DNA of 64,000 nucleotides, taken from positions 266,421 to 330,420 of the forward strand of contig NZ_BNBL01000009.1 of assembly GCF_014655595.1 (NCBI RefSeq). Direction: 5' to 3'. This document shows, piece after piece, positions 41,793 through 49,576 of this stretch (position 1 is the first letter of the stretch; the number at the start of each line of letters is the position of its first letter). The translations under genes were made by a program, and so were the position numbers. The DNA comes from Streptomyces griseocarneus (GTDB taxonomy: Bacteria; Actinomycetota; Actinomycetes; Streptomycetales; Streptomycetaceae). The notes beneath the pieces are model-generated. The model was not told where the DNA came from, ran no database searches, and saw nothing but the letters and a program-made list of their open reading frames with translations.

Positions 41793-42857
41793 TCAGGCGT
41801 TGCTGGCCGAAACCCATCGCTCGAGCGCCCGCCGCGCCGCTCCGGAGTCGACCGACTCGGCCGCGCGCTCCATCCCCGCCCGGATCTGCTCCGCCAGCGG
41901 CGCGTCCGTGGGCGCCAGCGCGGCCAGCGCGGCGGCGGAGTTGAGCAGCACGGCGTCGCGCACCGGGCCCGTCTCCCCCGCGAGCAGGCGCCGGGCCACG
42001 TCGGCGTTGTACGAGGCGTCGGCGCCCCGCAGGGCCTCGACCGGCACCAGGCCGATGCCCACGTCCCGGGGGTCGAAGGACTCCTCGCGCACCGAGCCGT
42101 CGCGCACGACCCACACCTTCGAGGTGGCCGTCGTCGTCAGCTCGTCCAGCCCGTCGTCGCCGCGGAAGACCAGCGCCGAGGAGCCCCGCTCGGCGAGCAC
42201 CCCGGCCAGGATCGGCGCCATCCGCGCGTCCGCGACGCCCGTCGCCTGGGCCTTCACCCGCGCCGGGTTGGTCAGCGGGCCCAGCACGTTGAACGTCGTG
42301 CGGATGCCCAGCTCCCGCCGCGCGGGCGCCACATGGCGCAGCGCCGGGTGGAACTTCACGGCGAAGCAGAAGGTGATCCCCGCCTCCTGGGCCACCTCCA
42401 CCACCCGCTTCGGGGTGAGGTCGAGGTTGACGCCCAGCTTCTCCAGCACGTCCGAGGCGCCGCTGGCGGAGGAGGCGGCGCGGTTGCCGTGCTTGACGAC
42501 CTTCGCGCCGGTGCCGGCGACCACGATCGAGGACATGGTGGAGATGTTGACGGTCCTGGCGTTGTCGCCGCCGGTGCCCACGATGTCCACGCTCGGGCCG
42601 GGCACCTCGATGAGGTTGGCGTGCGCGTACATCGTCCGCACCAGGCCGGAGATCTCGGCCACCGTCTCGCCCTTGGCGCGCAGGGCCACCGCGAACCCGG
42701 CGATCTGCGCGTCCGTGGCCTCGCCGCGCATGATGCGGTCCATGGCCCAGGCGGTCTCGTCCGCGCTGAGGTCCACCCGGCTGAGCAGGGCCTCCAGTAC
42801 GCCCGGCCAGGAAGGGGCCACCGAGCGCTCGCCGCCTGCCGGGGTCGCAACGTTCAT
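41793..42857 (-). CDS. trpD: Anthranilate phosphoribosyltransferase
   Basis: 354 residues. It transfers the phosphoribosyl group from PRPP to anthranilate, the step after TrpE. Motifs are the PRPP loop DIVGTGGDNARTVNIST (GTGGD 94-98), KHGNRAASSASGASDVLEKLG, the anthranilate-binding FHPALRHVAPARRELGIRT and NVLGPLTNPA. ATG 42857 has an AGGAGTG SD. The frame to 42920 is unsupported. It stands alone between the qcr operon and a riboswitch-controlled gene, without a visible trp leader. Confidence 0.96.
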   Translation of the reverse strand: MNVATPAGGERSVAPSWPGVLEALLSRVDLSADETAWAMDRIMRGEATDAQIAGFAVALRAKGETVAEISGLVRTMYAHANLIEVPGPSVDIVGTGGDNARTVNISTMSSIVVAGTGAKVVKHGNRAASSASGASDVLEKLGVNLDLTPKRVVEVAQEAGITFCFAVKFHPALRHVAPARRELGIRTTFNVLGPLTNPARVKAQATGVADARMAPILAGVLAERGSSALVFRGDDGLDELTTTATSKVWVVRDGSVREESFDPRDVGIGLVPVEALRGADASYNADVARRLLAGETGPVRDAVLLNSAAALAALAPTDAPLAEQIRAGMERAAESVDSGAARRALERWVSASNA

Positions 42858-42944
42858 GGTCCACACTCCTGGTGGTCGGTCGTGACGGAACCGTCGTAGG
42901 GTCCGCTGATTCGCGGTCAAGCCTATCCAGGTCCGGGGACGGCG

Positions 42945-42977
42945 AAGAGCCCCGTCCGGACGTCGGACGGGGCTCTT
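42945..42977 (-). terminator. Terminator of the ctaE-qcrCAB operon
   Basis: Perfect 14-bp inverted repeat AAGAGCCCCGTCCG / CGGACGGGGCTCTT with a 5-nt loop, 30 nt beyond the qcrB stop. Confidence 0.9.
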
Positions 42978-43007
42978 GCCGTGGCGATCAGTGATCAGCG
43001 GGCGGGA

Positions 43008-44630
43008 TCAGTGGTGGCCGTGGCCGCTGGTGATCTCGTGGTACTCCTCCGCGGTGGCCTTGGGGATGTGGGTCCCCTCGCCGTAGAAGCCCTTGGAGAG
43101 CTTCACGCGGAGCTTCTGGCCGGCGCCGACCTTGCGGGCCACGCCGTTCTCGTCGACCTCGGGCTCGAGCTCGAGCGGCTTGGGCTGCTCGTGCGCGGTG
43201 AGGGTGTGCAGCTGGTCCTGCGAGAGGGGCTCGTGCACCTCGACGAACTCGCCGTGCGGCAGGCGCTTGATGATGCCCGACTCGCGGCCGTGCAGCACCT
43301 TGTCCTTGTCGCGGCGCTGGAGGCCCAGGCAGATCCGGCGCGTGGCGATGAAGGCGAGGACCGGGCCGACGAAGAAGCCGATCCGGACGAACCAGGTGAT
43401 GGCGTTGATCGACAGGTGGAAGTGGGTGGCCCACAGGTCGTTTCCACCACCGACCATCATCACCATGTACGCGGTCAGCCAGGCGACGCCGAACGCGGTG
43501 CGCGTCGGGGCGTTGCGCGGGCGGTCCAGCAGGTGGTGCTCACGCTTGTCGCCGGTGACCCAGGACTCGATGAACGGGTAGACCGCGATGGCCGCGAGGA
43601 CCAGCGGGAAGATCATCATCGGAATGAACACGCCCAGGACGAACGTGTGGCCCGCGACGTTGATCTCCCAGCCCGGCATCACTCGGATGAGGCCTTCGGC
43701 GAAGCCCATGTACCAGTCGGGCTGCGCACCGGTGGACACCTGGTCCGGACGGTACGGGCCGATGGCCCAGATCGGGTTGATCGTCGCGATGGCCGCGATG
43801 GCCGCGATCACACCGAAGACCAGGAAGAAGAAGCCTCCGGCCTTGGCCATGTAGACCGGCAGCAGCGGCATGCCGACCACGTTCTTGTTCGTCCGGCCGG
43901 GGCCGGGGAACTGCGTGTGCTTGTGGTAGAAGACCAGGATCAGGTGCGCCACCAGCAGGCCGAGCATGATGCCCGGCAGCAGCAGGACGTGGATGGAGAA
44001 GAACCGCGGCACGAAGTCCGAGCCGGGGAACTCGCCGCCGAAGAGGAACATCGAGATGTACGTGCCCACGATGGGGAACGACAGGATCGCGCCCTCCATG
44101 AAGCGGACACCGGTGCCCGAGAGCAGGTCGTCCGGCAGCGAGTAACCGGTGAAGCCGGTGAACATGCCGAGGACGAACAGCAGGAAGCCGAACAGCCAGT
44201 TGATCTCACGCGGCTTGCGGAACGCGCCCGTGAAGAAGACGCGCATCATGTGCACGAACATGCCGGCGAGGAAGATCAGCGCCGCCCAGTGGTGGATCTG
44301 CCGGATGAGCAGACCGCCGCGGACGTCGAAGCTGATGTCCAGGGTCGACTTGAACGCCTCGGACATGTGCATGCCCTGCATGGGCACGTACGAGCCGTGG
44401 TAGACGACCTCGTTCATGCTGGGGTGGAAGAACAGCGTCAGATACACACCCGTGAGGATGATGATCACGAAGCTGTAGAGGCAGATCTCGCCCAGCATGA
44501 AGGACCAGTGGTCCGGGAAGATCTTCCGCATGTTGGCCTTGGCCAGGCTGTAGATGCCCAGCCGGCCGTCGGCCCAGTCGGCGACCCGCTCGCCGGCGGG
44601 CGCCTTGCGGCGGTTGTCTGTAGTACTCAT
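43008..44630 (-). CDS. qcrB: Cytochrome bc1 complex cytochrome b subunit
   Basis: 540 residues. It oxidises menaquinol at the membrane and passes electrons to the Rieske protein and b haems. Haem-ligand regions are GLLIRQIHHWAALIF (105-119) and FFSIHVLLLPGIMLGLLVAH. The quinol-site signature is PDWYMGF (in place of PEWY), followed by extra C-terminal helices. The last about 110 residues form the long cytoplasmic His-rich tail typical of actinobacterial QcrB (ends GHGHH). The start overlaps the qcrA stop (ATGA). Confidence 0.97.
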   Translation of the reverse strand: MSTTDNRRKAPAGERVADWADGRLGIYSLAKANMRKIFPDHWSFMLGEICLYSFVIIILTGVYLTLFFHPSMNEVVYHGSYVPMQGMHMSEAFKSTLDISFDVRGGLLIRQIHHWAALIFLAGMFVHMMRVFFTGAFRKPREINWLFGFLLFVLGMFTGFTGYSLPDDLLSGTGVRFMEGAILSFPIVGTYISMFLFGGEFPGSDFVPRFFSIHVLLLPGIMLGLLVAHLILVFYHKHTQFPGPGRTNKNVVGMPLLPVYMAKAGGFFFLVFGVIAAIAAIATINPIWAIGPYRPDQVSTGAQPDWYMGFAEGLIRVMPGWEINVAGHTFVLGVFIPMMIFPLVLAAIAVYPFIESWVTGDKREHHLLDRPRNAPTRTAFGVAWLTAYMVMMVGGGNDLWATHFHLSINAITWFVRIGFFVGPVLAFIATRRICLGLQRRDKDKVLHGRESGIIKRLPHGEFVEVHEPLSQDQLHTLTAHEQPKPLELEPEVDENGVARKVGAGQKLRVKLSKGFYGEGTHIPKATAEEYHEITSGHGHH

Positions 44631-45682
44631 CCGCGCTCCCAGAAGGCAGGACCGACGGGCTCGGCGAAGTCGCCCATGGCCTCGAGGTAGCCCTTGTCAT
44701 TGACCTTGATCCGCAGCTGCGGAAGGGCGTGACCGGCCGGGCCGAAGATCACTCGACCGCCGTCGGAGAGGTCGAAGGTCGACTGGTGGCACGGGCACAG
44801 CACGTGGTGGGTCTGCTGCTCGTAGAGGCTGATCGGGCAGCCGACGTGCGTGCAGATCTTGGAGAACGCGACGATGCCGTCCGCCGACCAGTCGAGCTCG
44901 CGCTTGTCCTTGATGTTCTCCGGCTGGAGCCGGACGATCATCAGGGCGGCCTTGGCGATCTCCTGCTGGAAGTCGTGGTCCTCCTCCTTCATGCCCTCGG
45001 GCATGGCGAAGGTGAGGGAGCCGACCGCGATGTCCTCGGGACGCAGCGGCTGCATCGTGTTCTGGTTGATGAGCATCTTGCCCTCGGACCAGGCGGTCTT
45101 GCGGAGCTTGGTGCCCGGCAGCGGACCGAGGTCGCGGAGCAGGACCACGCCGGAGAGCGGCACCAGGGCCAGCGCGCCGAACATGGTGTTGCGCAGCAGC
45201 TTGCGGCGGCCGAACGTCGACTCCTCCGCGCCCTGCTTGAAGTCGGCCATGACCTTGGCCTTGACCTCGGGCTCGGCCTCGATCGGGTGACGGTCGTCCG
45301 CGTGCTCCACGTCGGACATCAGGGTGCGGGCCCAGTGGACCGCGCCCGCGCCGATGCAGAACAGCGCCACGCCGAGGGTGAGCCCCAGCGAGAAGTTCAG
45401 GGCGCTGATGTGACCGATCGGGAAGACGTAGATGCTCTTGTCGACCGGCAGGGTCACATAGGCGGCGATGAAGCCGACCGTGGCCAGCATGGACAGCATG
45501 AACAGGAAAGCGACCACGCGCTCGGAGCGCTTGGCGGCCCGCTCGTCGATGTCCTGGATGCGGGGCTCGTGCGGCGGGATCCCCGGGTCGGCGAACGGGT
45601 CGCCGGAGGTCGCTGCTACACCCTGGTGCGCGTCGCCCTGCTTGCTCGGCAGGGTCTCTTCTGGAATGTCTTGGCTACTCAT
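44627..45682 (-). CDS. qcrA: Cytochrome bc1 complex Rieske iron-sulfur subunit
   Basis: 351 residues. Three membrane helices (about 58-78, 90-112 and 166-184) are characteristic of actinobacterial Rieske proteins. The third helix is preceded by a twin-arginine motif (GRRKLLRN), consistent with the known Tat-dependent insertion. The [2Fe-2S] ligands lie in ICTHVGCPI and CPCHQSTFD near residues 280-305. ATG 45682 overlaps the qcrC stop, and the end overlaps qcrB. Confidence 0.97.
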   Translation of the reverse strand: MSSQDIPEETLPSKQGDAHQGVAATSGDPFADPGIPPHEPRIQDIDERAAKRSERVVAFLFMLSMLATVGFIAAYVTLPVDKSIYVFPIGHISALNFSLGLTLGVALFCIGAGAVHWARTLMSDVEHADDRHPIEAEPEVKAKVMADFKQGAEESTFGRRKLLRNTMFGALALVPLSGVVLLRDLGPLPGTKLRKTAWSEGKMLINQNTMQPLRPEDIAVGSLTFAMPEGMKEEDHDFQQEIAKAALMIVRLQPENIKDKRELDWSADGIVAFSKICTHVGCPISLYEQQTHHVLCPCHQSTFDLSDGGRVIFGPAGHALPQLRIKVNDKGYLEAMGDFAEPVGPAFWERG

Positions 45683-46488
45683 GACTTCTTGGCCTTGGCG
45701 GTGTGGGCGGCGACCCAGATGGCGACGGCGATCAGCGCGCCCAGGCCGAAGACCCATGCGAACAGACCCTCACTGACCGGGCCGAGCCCGCCCAGTTCGA
45801 GGCCGCCCGGGCTCTTCGTCTTGTCGCTGTTGACCGTGTCGAGGTACGCGACGATGTCCTTCTTGTTCTGCTCCGACATGGTGGTGTCGGGGAACGAGGG
45901 CATGTTCTGCGGGCCGGTCTGCATGGCCTCGTAGATGTGCTTCGGGTTGACGCCCTCGAGAGACGGGGCGTACTTGCCGTTCGAGAGCGCGCCGCCCTTG
46001 CCGACGAAGTTGTGGCACTGGGCGCAGTTCGTACGGAAGAGCTCCCCGCCCTTGGCGATGTCGGCGCCGTCGGGGCTGTACTGGTTCTTGGTCGGGACCG
46101 AGGGGCCGGCACCGAGGGAGGCGATGTACGCGGCGAGCTGGTCGATCTCGGCCTGCGTGTAGATGGCCTTCTTGCGAGGGGCCTGGGCGCCCTGCTGCTG
46201 CAGCGGCATGCGGCCGGTGGCGACCTGGAAGTCGACGGCCGCGGCGCCCACGCCGACCAGGCTCGGCCCGTCGGAGGTGCCCTGACCGCCGGTACCGTGG
46301 CAGCTTGCGCAGCCCACGGAGTACAGCTTCTTGCCCTCCTCGATGGCGAGGGACTGGGCGGTGTCATCGGCCTTGGCCGACTCCGCCGGCGCGAACGCGG
46401 CGTACAGCCCCCCAGTAACCGCCAGCGCGAAGAGTAGGACGACGACCGCCGCCAGCGGATGGCGTCGTCGTGCGGAGAGCTTTTTCAC
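45679..46488 (-). CDS. qcrC: Cytochrome bc1 complex dihaem cytochrome c subunit
   Basis: 269 residues. An N-terminal membrane anchor (about 12-33) and two c-type haem sites, C60-ASCH64 and C155-AQCH159, are followed by a C-terminal helix (about 240-260). In actinobacteria this dihaem subunit replaces soluble cytochrome c and hands electrons directly to the aa3 oxidase CuA centre, forming a supercomplex. It lies 68 nt downstream of ctaE in the same operon. Confidence 0.97.
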   Translation of the reverse strand: MKKLSARRRHPLAAVVVLLFALAVTGGLYAAFAPAESAKADDTAQSLAIEEGKKLYSVGCASCHGTGGQGTSDGPSLVGVGAAAVDFQVATGRMPLQQQGAQAPRKKAIYTQAEIDQLAAYIASLGAGPSVPTKNQYSPDGADIAKGGELFRTNCAQCHNFVGKGGALSNGKYAPSLEGVNPKHIYEAMQTGPQNMPSFPDTTMSEQNKKDIVAYLDTVNSDKTKSPGGLELGGLGPVSEGLFAWVFGLGALIAVAIWVAAHTAKAKKS

Positions 46489-46556
46489 GGATTACCCCGG
46501 TGTCAGGATCTTCTGCGTCGATCTGGACTGATTGGTCCGGTGCGGGACGGGACCGA

Positions 46557-47177
46557 TTACTTGATCAAGTAGATCGTGGCGAAGAGGCCGATCCACACCA
46601 CGTCGACGAAGTGCCAGTAGTAGGACACGACGATGGCCGCCGTGGCCTGGTGGTGGGTGAACCTCTTGGCCGCGTACGTCCTGCCCAGGACCAGCAGGAA
46701 GGCGATGAGACCGCCCGTCACGTGCAGGCCGTGGAAGCCGGTCGTCAGGTAGAACACCGAGCCGTACGGGTCGGAGGAGAGGGAGAGGCCCTCCTCCTTG
46801 ACCAGATCGGTGTATTCGAAGACCTGGCCGCCGATGAAGATGGCACCCATCACGAACGTGACCACGAACCACATGCGCAGCTTCTTCACGTCGCCACGCT
46901 CGGCCGCGAACACGCCGAGCTGGCAGGTGAGGGAGGAGAGCACCAGGATCGTGGTGTTGGTGGCCGAGAACGGAAGGTTCAGCGCGGACGCCATTTCCTT
47001 CCAGTGCTCGGCACCGGTCACCGATCGCAGGGTGAAGTACATCGCGAAGAGGGCCGCGAAGAACATCAGCTCGGAACTCAGCCAGATGATGGTTCCGACG
47101 CTGGTGAGGTTCGGTCGATTGACCGACGGGTGTGCGTGCCCGGTATCTGTTGCTGTTGCTGTCGCCACGACCGACAT
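46557..47177 (-). CDS. ctaE: Cytochrome c oxidase subunit III
   Basis: 206 residues with five membrane helices, starting SVGTIIWLSSELMFFAALFA and ending TAAIVVSYYWHFVDVVWIGL. This is the short bacterial type. It stabilises the core of the aa3 oxidase. It heads the ctaE-qcrCAB operon rather than sitting with ctaCDF. The ATG has no recognisable SD and lies inside a perfect inverted repeat. Confidence 0.96.
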   Translation of the reverse strand: MSVVATATATDTGHAHPSVNRPNLTSVGTIIWLSSELMFFAALFAMYFTLRSVTGAEHWKEMASALNLPFSATNTTILVLSSLTCQLGVFAAERGDVKKLRMWFVVTFVMGAIFIGGQVFEYTDLVKEEGLSLSSDPYGSVFYLTTGFHGLHVTGGLIAFLLVLGRTYAAKRFTHHQATAAIVVSYYWHFVDVVWIGLFATIYLIK

Positions 47178-47188
47178 TATGTCGGTCG
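47168..47188. repeat. Inverted repeat spanning the ctaE start codon
   Basis: Perfect 10-bp arms CGACCGACAT and ATGTCGGTCG with a single central base. The ctaE ATG (47177-47175) lies within it. It could be a protein operator or an mRNA hairpin that hides the start codon. Confidence 0.6.
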
Positions 47189-47393
47189 CTTATCTCGCGC
47201 TCACTCCGGGGGGTGCCGTTCGGTGTGTCAAGACCGTATGCCCAGCTCGTACGGCCCATTGGGACGGTCCCCCAAAGGGAGGAAGGAGCGCTTCCGGGGC
47301 CTTGCGGGCCCTGCGGAACCCTCCTCCCGGAGGGGGTCGGCGGAGTAGCATCCGCGCACAACGGCCCCACCTGCCCACGAGCATGGAGGAACG

Positions 47394-47795
47394 ATGCAGC
47401 CGACCGCCACGGTGCTGGTCTACAGCGACGACGCGAACACGCGGGAGCAGGTGCGGCTGGCCGCCGGGCGGCGCCCGGCCCCCGACGTGCCGGCCGTGGA
47501 GTACGTGGAGTGCGCGACGCTGCCCGCCGTGCTGCGGACCCTTGAGGAGCGCCGGATCGACGTGTGCGTCCTGGACGGCGAGACGGCCCCCGCGGGGGGC
47601 ATGGGCGTGTGCCGGCAGCTGAAGGACGAGGTGTTCCGCTGCCCGCCCGTGCTGCTGCTCATCGGCCGTCCGCAGGACGCCTGGCTGGCCACCTGGAGCC
47701 GCGCGGACGCGGCCGTCACCCACCCGCTGGACCCGGTGGCGTTCGCCGACGCCCTGGCCGGGCTGCTGCGCCAGAAGCTCGGCGTGGACGCCTGA
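47394..47795 (+). CDS. Orphan receiver-like protein with degenerate active site
   Basis: 133 residues with a response-regulator receiver fold: TVLVYSDDANTREQ (Asp12-Asp13 acidic pocket), VCVLDGETAP with Asp61 at the phospho-acceptor position, and PPVLLLIGR. The conserved Thr/Ser after strand 4 is replaced by Gly91, and the Lys-Pro of strand 5 reads His110-Pro111. It may therefore be phosphorylated poorly or not at all. There is no output domain and no kinase next to it. It lies divergently from ctaE, suggesting a role connected with respiration, which is pure inference. Confidence 0.82.
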   Translation: MQPTATVLVYSDDANTREQVRLAAGRRPAPDVPAVEYVECATLPAVLRTLEERRIDVCVLDGETAPAGGMGVCRQLKDEVFRCPPVLLLIGRPQDAWLATWSRADAAVTHPLDPVAFADALAGLLRQKLGVDA

Positions 47796-47811
47796 CGCCG
47801 GACGGGCAGCC

Positions 47812-49059
47812 CTAGAGGCTGGGCCGCAGCCGGGCGACGTCGGCGGGGCCGGTGCCCTCCCGCTTGCCGCCCACCAGGGCGCTGCCCTCGCGCCACTGCT
47901 TCCAGGGCATGTTCCAGTCGCCGAAGCCGTTGTCGAAGGGCGTCATGGTGGCGCCGGCGCTGCCGACGACCTTGACGATGTCGCCGACCCGGACGTTGTC
48001 GAAGAACCACTTGGCGTTGGCGGTGCTCATGCCCGTGCAGCCGTGGCTGACGTTGTCCATGCCCTGCGATCCCTCGGACCAGGGGGCGGCGTGCACGTAT
48101 TCGCCGCTCCATGTCACCCGCGTGGCCCAGTAGACGGGCAGGTCGTAGGAGTCCTCGCTGCCCTCGGCGATGCCGATGCTGGTGCCGCGCATCCGTACGA
48201 AGGATTCCCGGCCCAGGATCACCTTGACCCCGTTGCGGGTGGCGTAGCCGGGCTTGCCGGTGGTCACGGGGATGGTGCGCAGGACCTCGCCGTTCCTGGT
48301 GAAGGTCATGTAGTGCCCGGCGGCGTCGGTGACCGCCTCCACGCGGTCGCCGGTGGTCAGCCGCACGGGCTTGGAGGGGCCGCCGTAGAGGCCGCCGCCG
48401 ACCTTGATGCCGTCGAGGTTGGCGCGCACGTCGATGGTGGCGTGCGCGGGCCAGTAGTCGGGCGGCCGGTAGTGCAGGGTGCGGTTGTCGATCCAGTGCC
48501 AGGCGCCCTGGACGGCGGGCGTGGACTCGACCCTGAGGGTGCGTTCGACGACGGCGCGCGCGGCCGGGTCCTGGACGGGCTCGCTGAGTTCGGCGGTGAT
48601 GGGCTGCCCGACGCCGTAGGTGCCGTTCTGCGGGCCGAAGGCGACCCTGAGCAGCCGGTCGGCCGGGTTGGTGTCGAAGCCGATCGTCCGGCGCCCCTGG
48701 GCGCCGTCCTCGTCCTCCGTGCTGACCCGCACGGTGTAGTGGGCCCCGGCGGCGAGCGCGCCGGTGCTGTGCCAGCGCGAGCCGTCGGGGGCCAGCTCGC
48801 CCTTGACGTACCGTCCGGCGGCGTCGGTGGCGGTCACGTCGGTGATCCGGTCACCGCCCGAGGCCTCGACCTCCAGCGGTTTGCTCGGGTCCGCCTTGTG
48901 GCCCTCGTGCGAGCCGGTGACCCTGACCTGCCCGGTCGCGTCGTAGGGCGGGTCGGCCAGAGGGTTGGACGAGCCCCCGCACGCGGAGGCCCCCAGTGCC
49001 AGCGAGACCAGCAGCAGGGCGCCGGCGGGCGCCGTGCGGCGTCGAGGTGTGTGACCCAT
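47812..49059 (-). CDS. L,D-transpeptidase lipoprotein (Ig-like domain + YkuD)
   Basis: 415 residues. The lipoprotein signal peptide has Cys in LGASACGGS. Ig-like domains (about 40-260) are followed by a YkuD catalytic domain with DLPVYWATRVTWSGEYVHAA and the nucleophile in VSHGCTGMS. It cross-links peptidoglycan 3-3 bridges. The layout matches mycobacterial LdtMt2-type enzymes. I chose ATG 49059 because a TATTGT -10 ends 6 nt upstream and no SD exists. GTG 49065 is the alternative. It sits between the two halves of the respiratory cluster on the same strand. Confidence 0.94.
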   Translation of the reverse strand: MGHTPRRRTAPAGALLLVSLALGASACGGSSNPLADPPYDATGQVRVTGSHEGHKADPSKPLEVEASGGDRITDVTATDAAGRYVKGELAPDGSRWHSTGALAAGAHYTVRVSTEDEDGAQGRRTIGFDTNPADRLLRVAFGPQNGTYGVGQPITAELSEPVQDPAARAVVERTLRVESTPAVQGAWHWIDNRTLHYRPPDYWPAHATIDVRANLDGIKVGGGLYGGPSKPVRLTTGDRVEAVTDAAGHYMTFTRNGEVLRTIPVTTGKPGYATRNGVKVILGRESFVRMRGTSIGIAEGSEDSYDLPVYWATRVTWSGEYVHAAPWSEGSQGMDNVSHGCTGMSTANAKWFFDNVRVGDIVKVVGSAGATMTPFDNGFGDWNMPWKQWREGSALVGGKREGTGPADVARLRPSL

Positions 49060-49065
49060 GGTCAC

Positions 49066-49071
49066 ACAATA
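49066..49071 (-). promoter_or_regulatory. Putative -10 element of the L,D-transpeptidase gene
   Basis: TATTGT on the minus strand, 6 nt before ATG 49059, no SD. Leaderless candidate. Confidence 0.4.
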
Positions 49072-49123
49072 GGAAGAACCCGGGCATACGGCCTCCGGGG
49101 CGGCGCGAACGGGTGGAAACGCG

Positions 49124-49159
49124 TCGGGCCCCGCACACCGTGAGGTGTGCGGGGCCCGA
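49124..49159 (-). terminator. Terminator of the ctaCDF operon
   Basis: Perfect 16-bp inverted repeat TCGGGCCCCGCACACC / GGTGTGCGGGGCCCGA with loop GTGA, 18 nt after the ctaF stop. Confidence 0.9.
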
Positions 49160-49177
49160 ACGGCACCGGACGGAGAA

Positions 49178-49576
49178 CTACTGGTTCTGGTTCTCGCCGC
49201 GGTAGAACTCGAACACCCAGCCGAAGAGACCGACCAGGATGACCGGGGCGGAGAAGTACATCAGCCACCAGCCGAAGCAGATGCTCATGAAGGCGAGCGC
49301 GCCACCGACGGCCAGGGACAGCGGCTGCCAGCTGTGCGGGGCGAAGAAGCCCAGCTCACCGGCGTCGTCGGCGACGTCCGCGTTCTTGTCGTCCTGGGCA
49401 CCGGCGTCCACCCGGCGCGCGGTGAACGCCAGGTAGTAGCCGACCATGACGCACAGGCCGAAGGCCATGAAGAGGGCGGTCGTACCGGCCGCCTCCTTCG
49501 CCCACATGCCATAGACGATCGCCATGGCGAGGATGAAGACGGAGAGCCAGATGAACATCCGGCCTTGGATCTTCAC
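49178..49576 (-). CDS. ctaF: Cytochrome c oxidase subunit IV (actinobacterial type)
   Basis: 132 residues, about four membrane helices in two pairs (7-25, 33-52; 85-103, 107-124) with a polar loop between. It is a small structural subunit of the actinobacterial aa3 oxidase. GTG 49576 overlaps the ctaD stop (GTGA). The tail is GENQNQ. Confidence 0.95.
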   Translation of the reverse strand: MKIQGRMFIWLSVFILAMAIVYGMWAKEAAGTTALFMAFGLCVMVGYYLAFTARRVDAGAQDDKNADVADDAGELGFFAPHSWQPLSLAVGGALAFMSICFGWWLMYFSAPVILVGLFGWVFEFYRGENQNQ

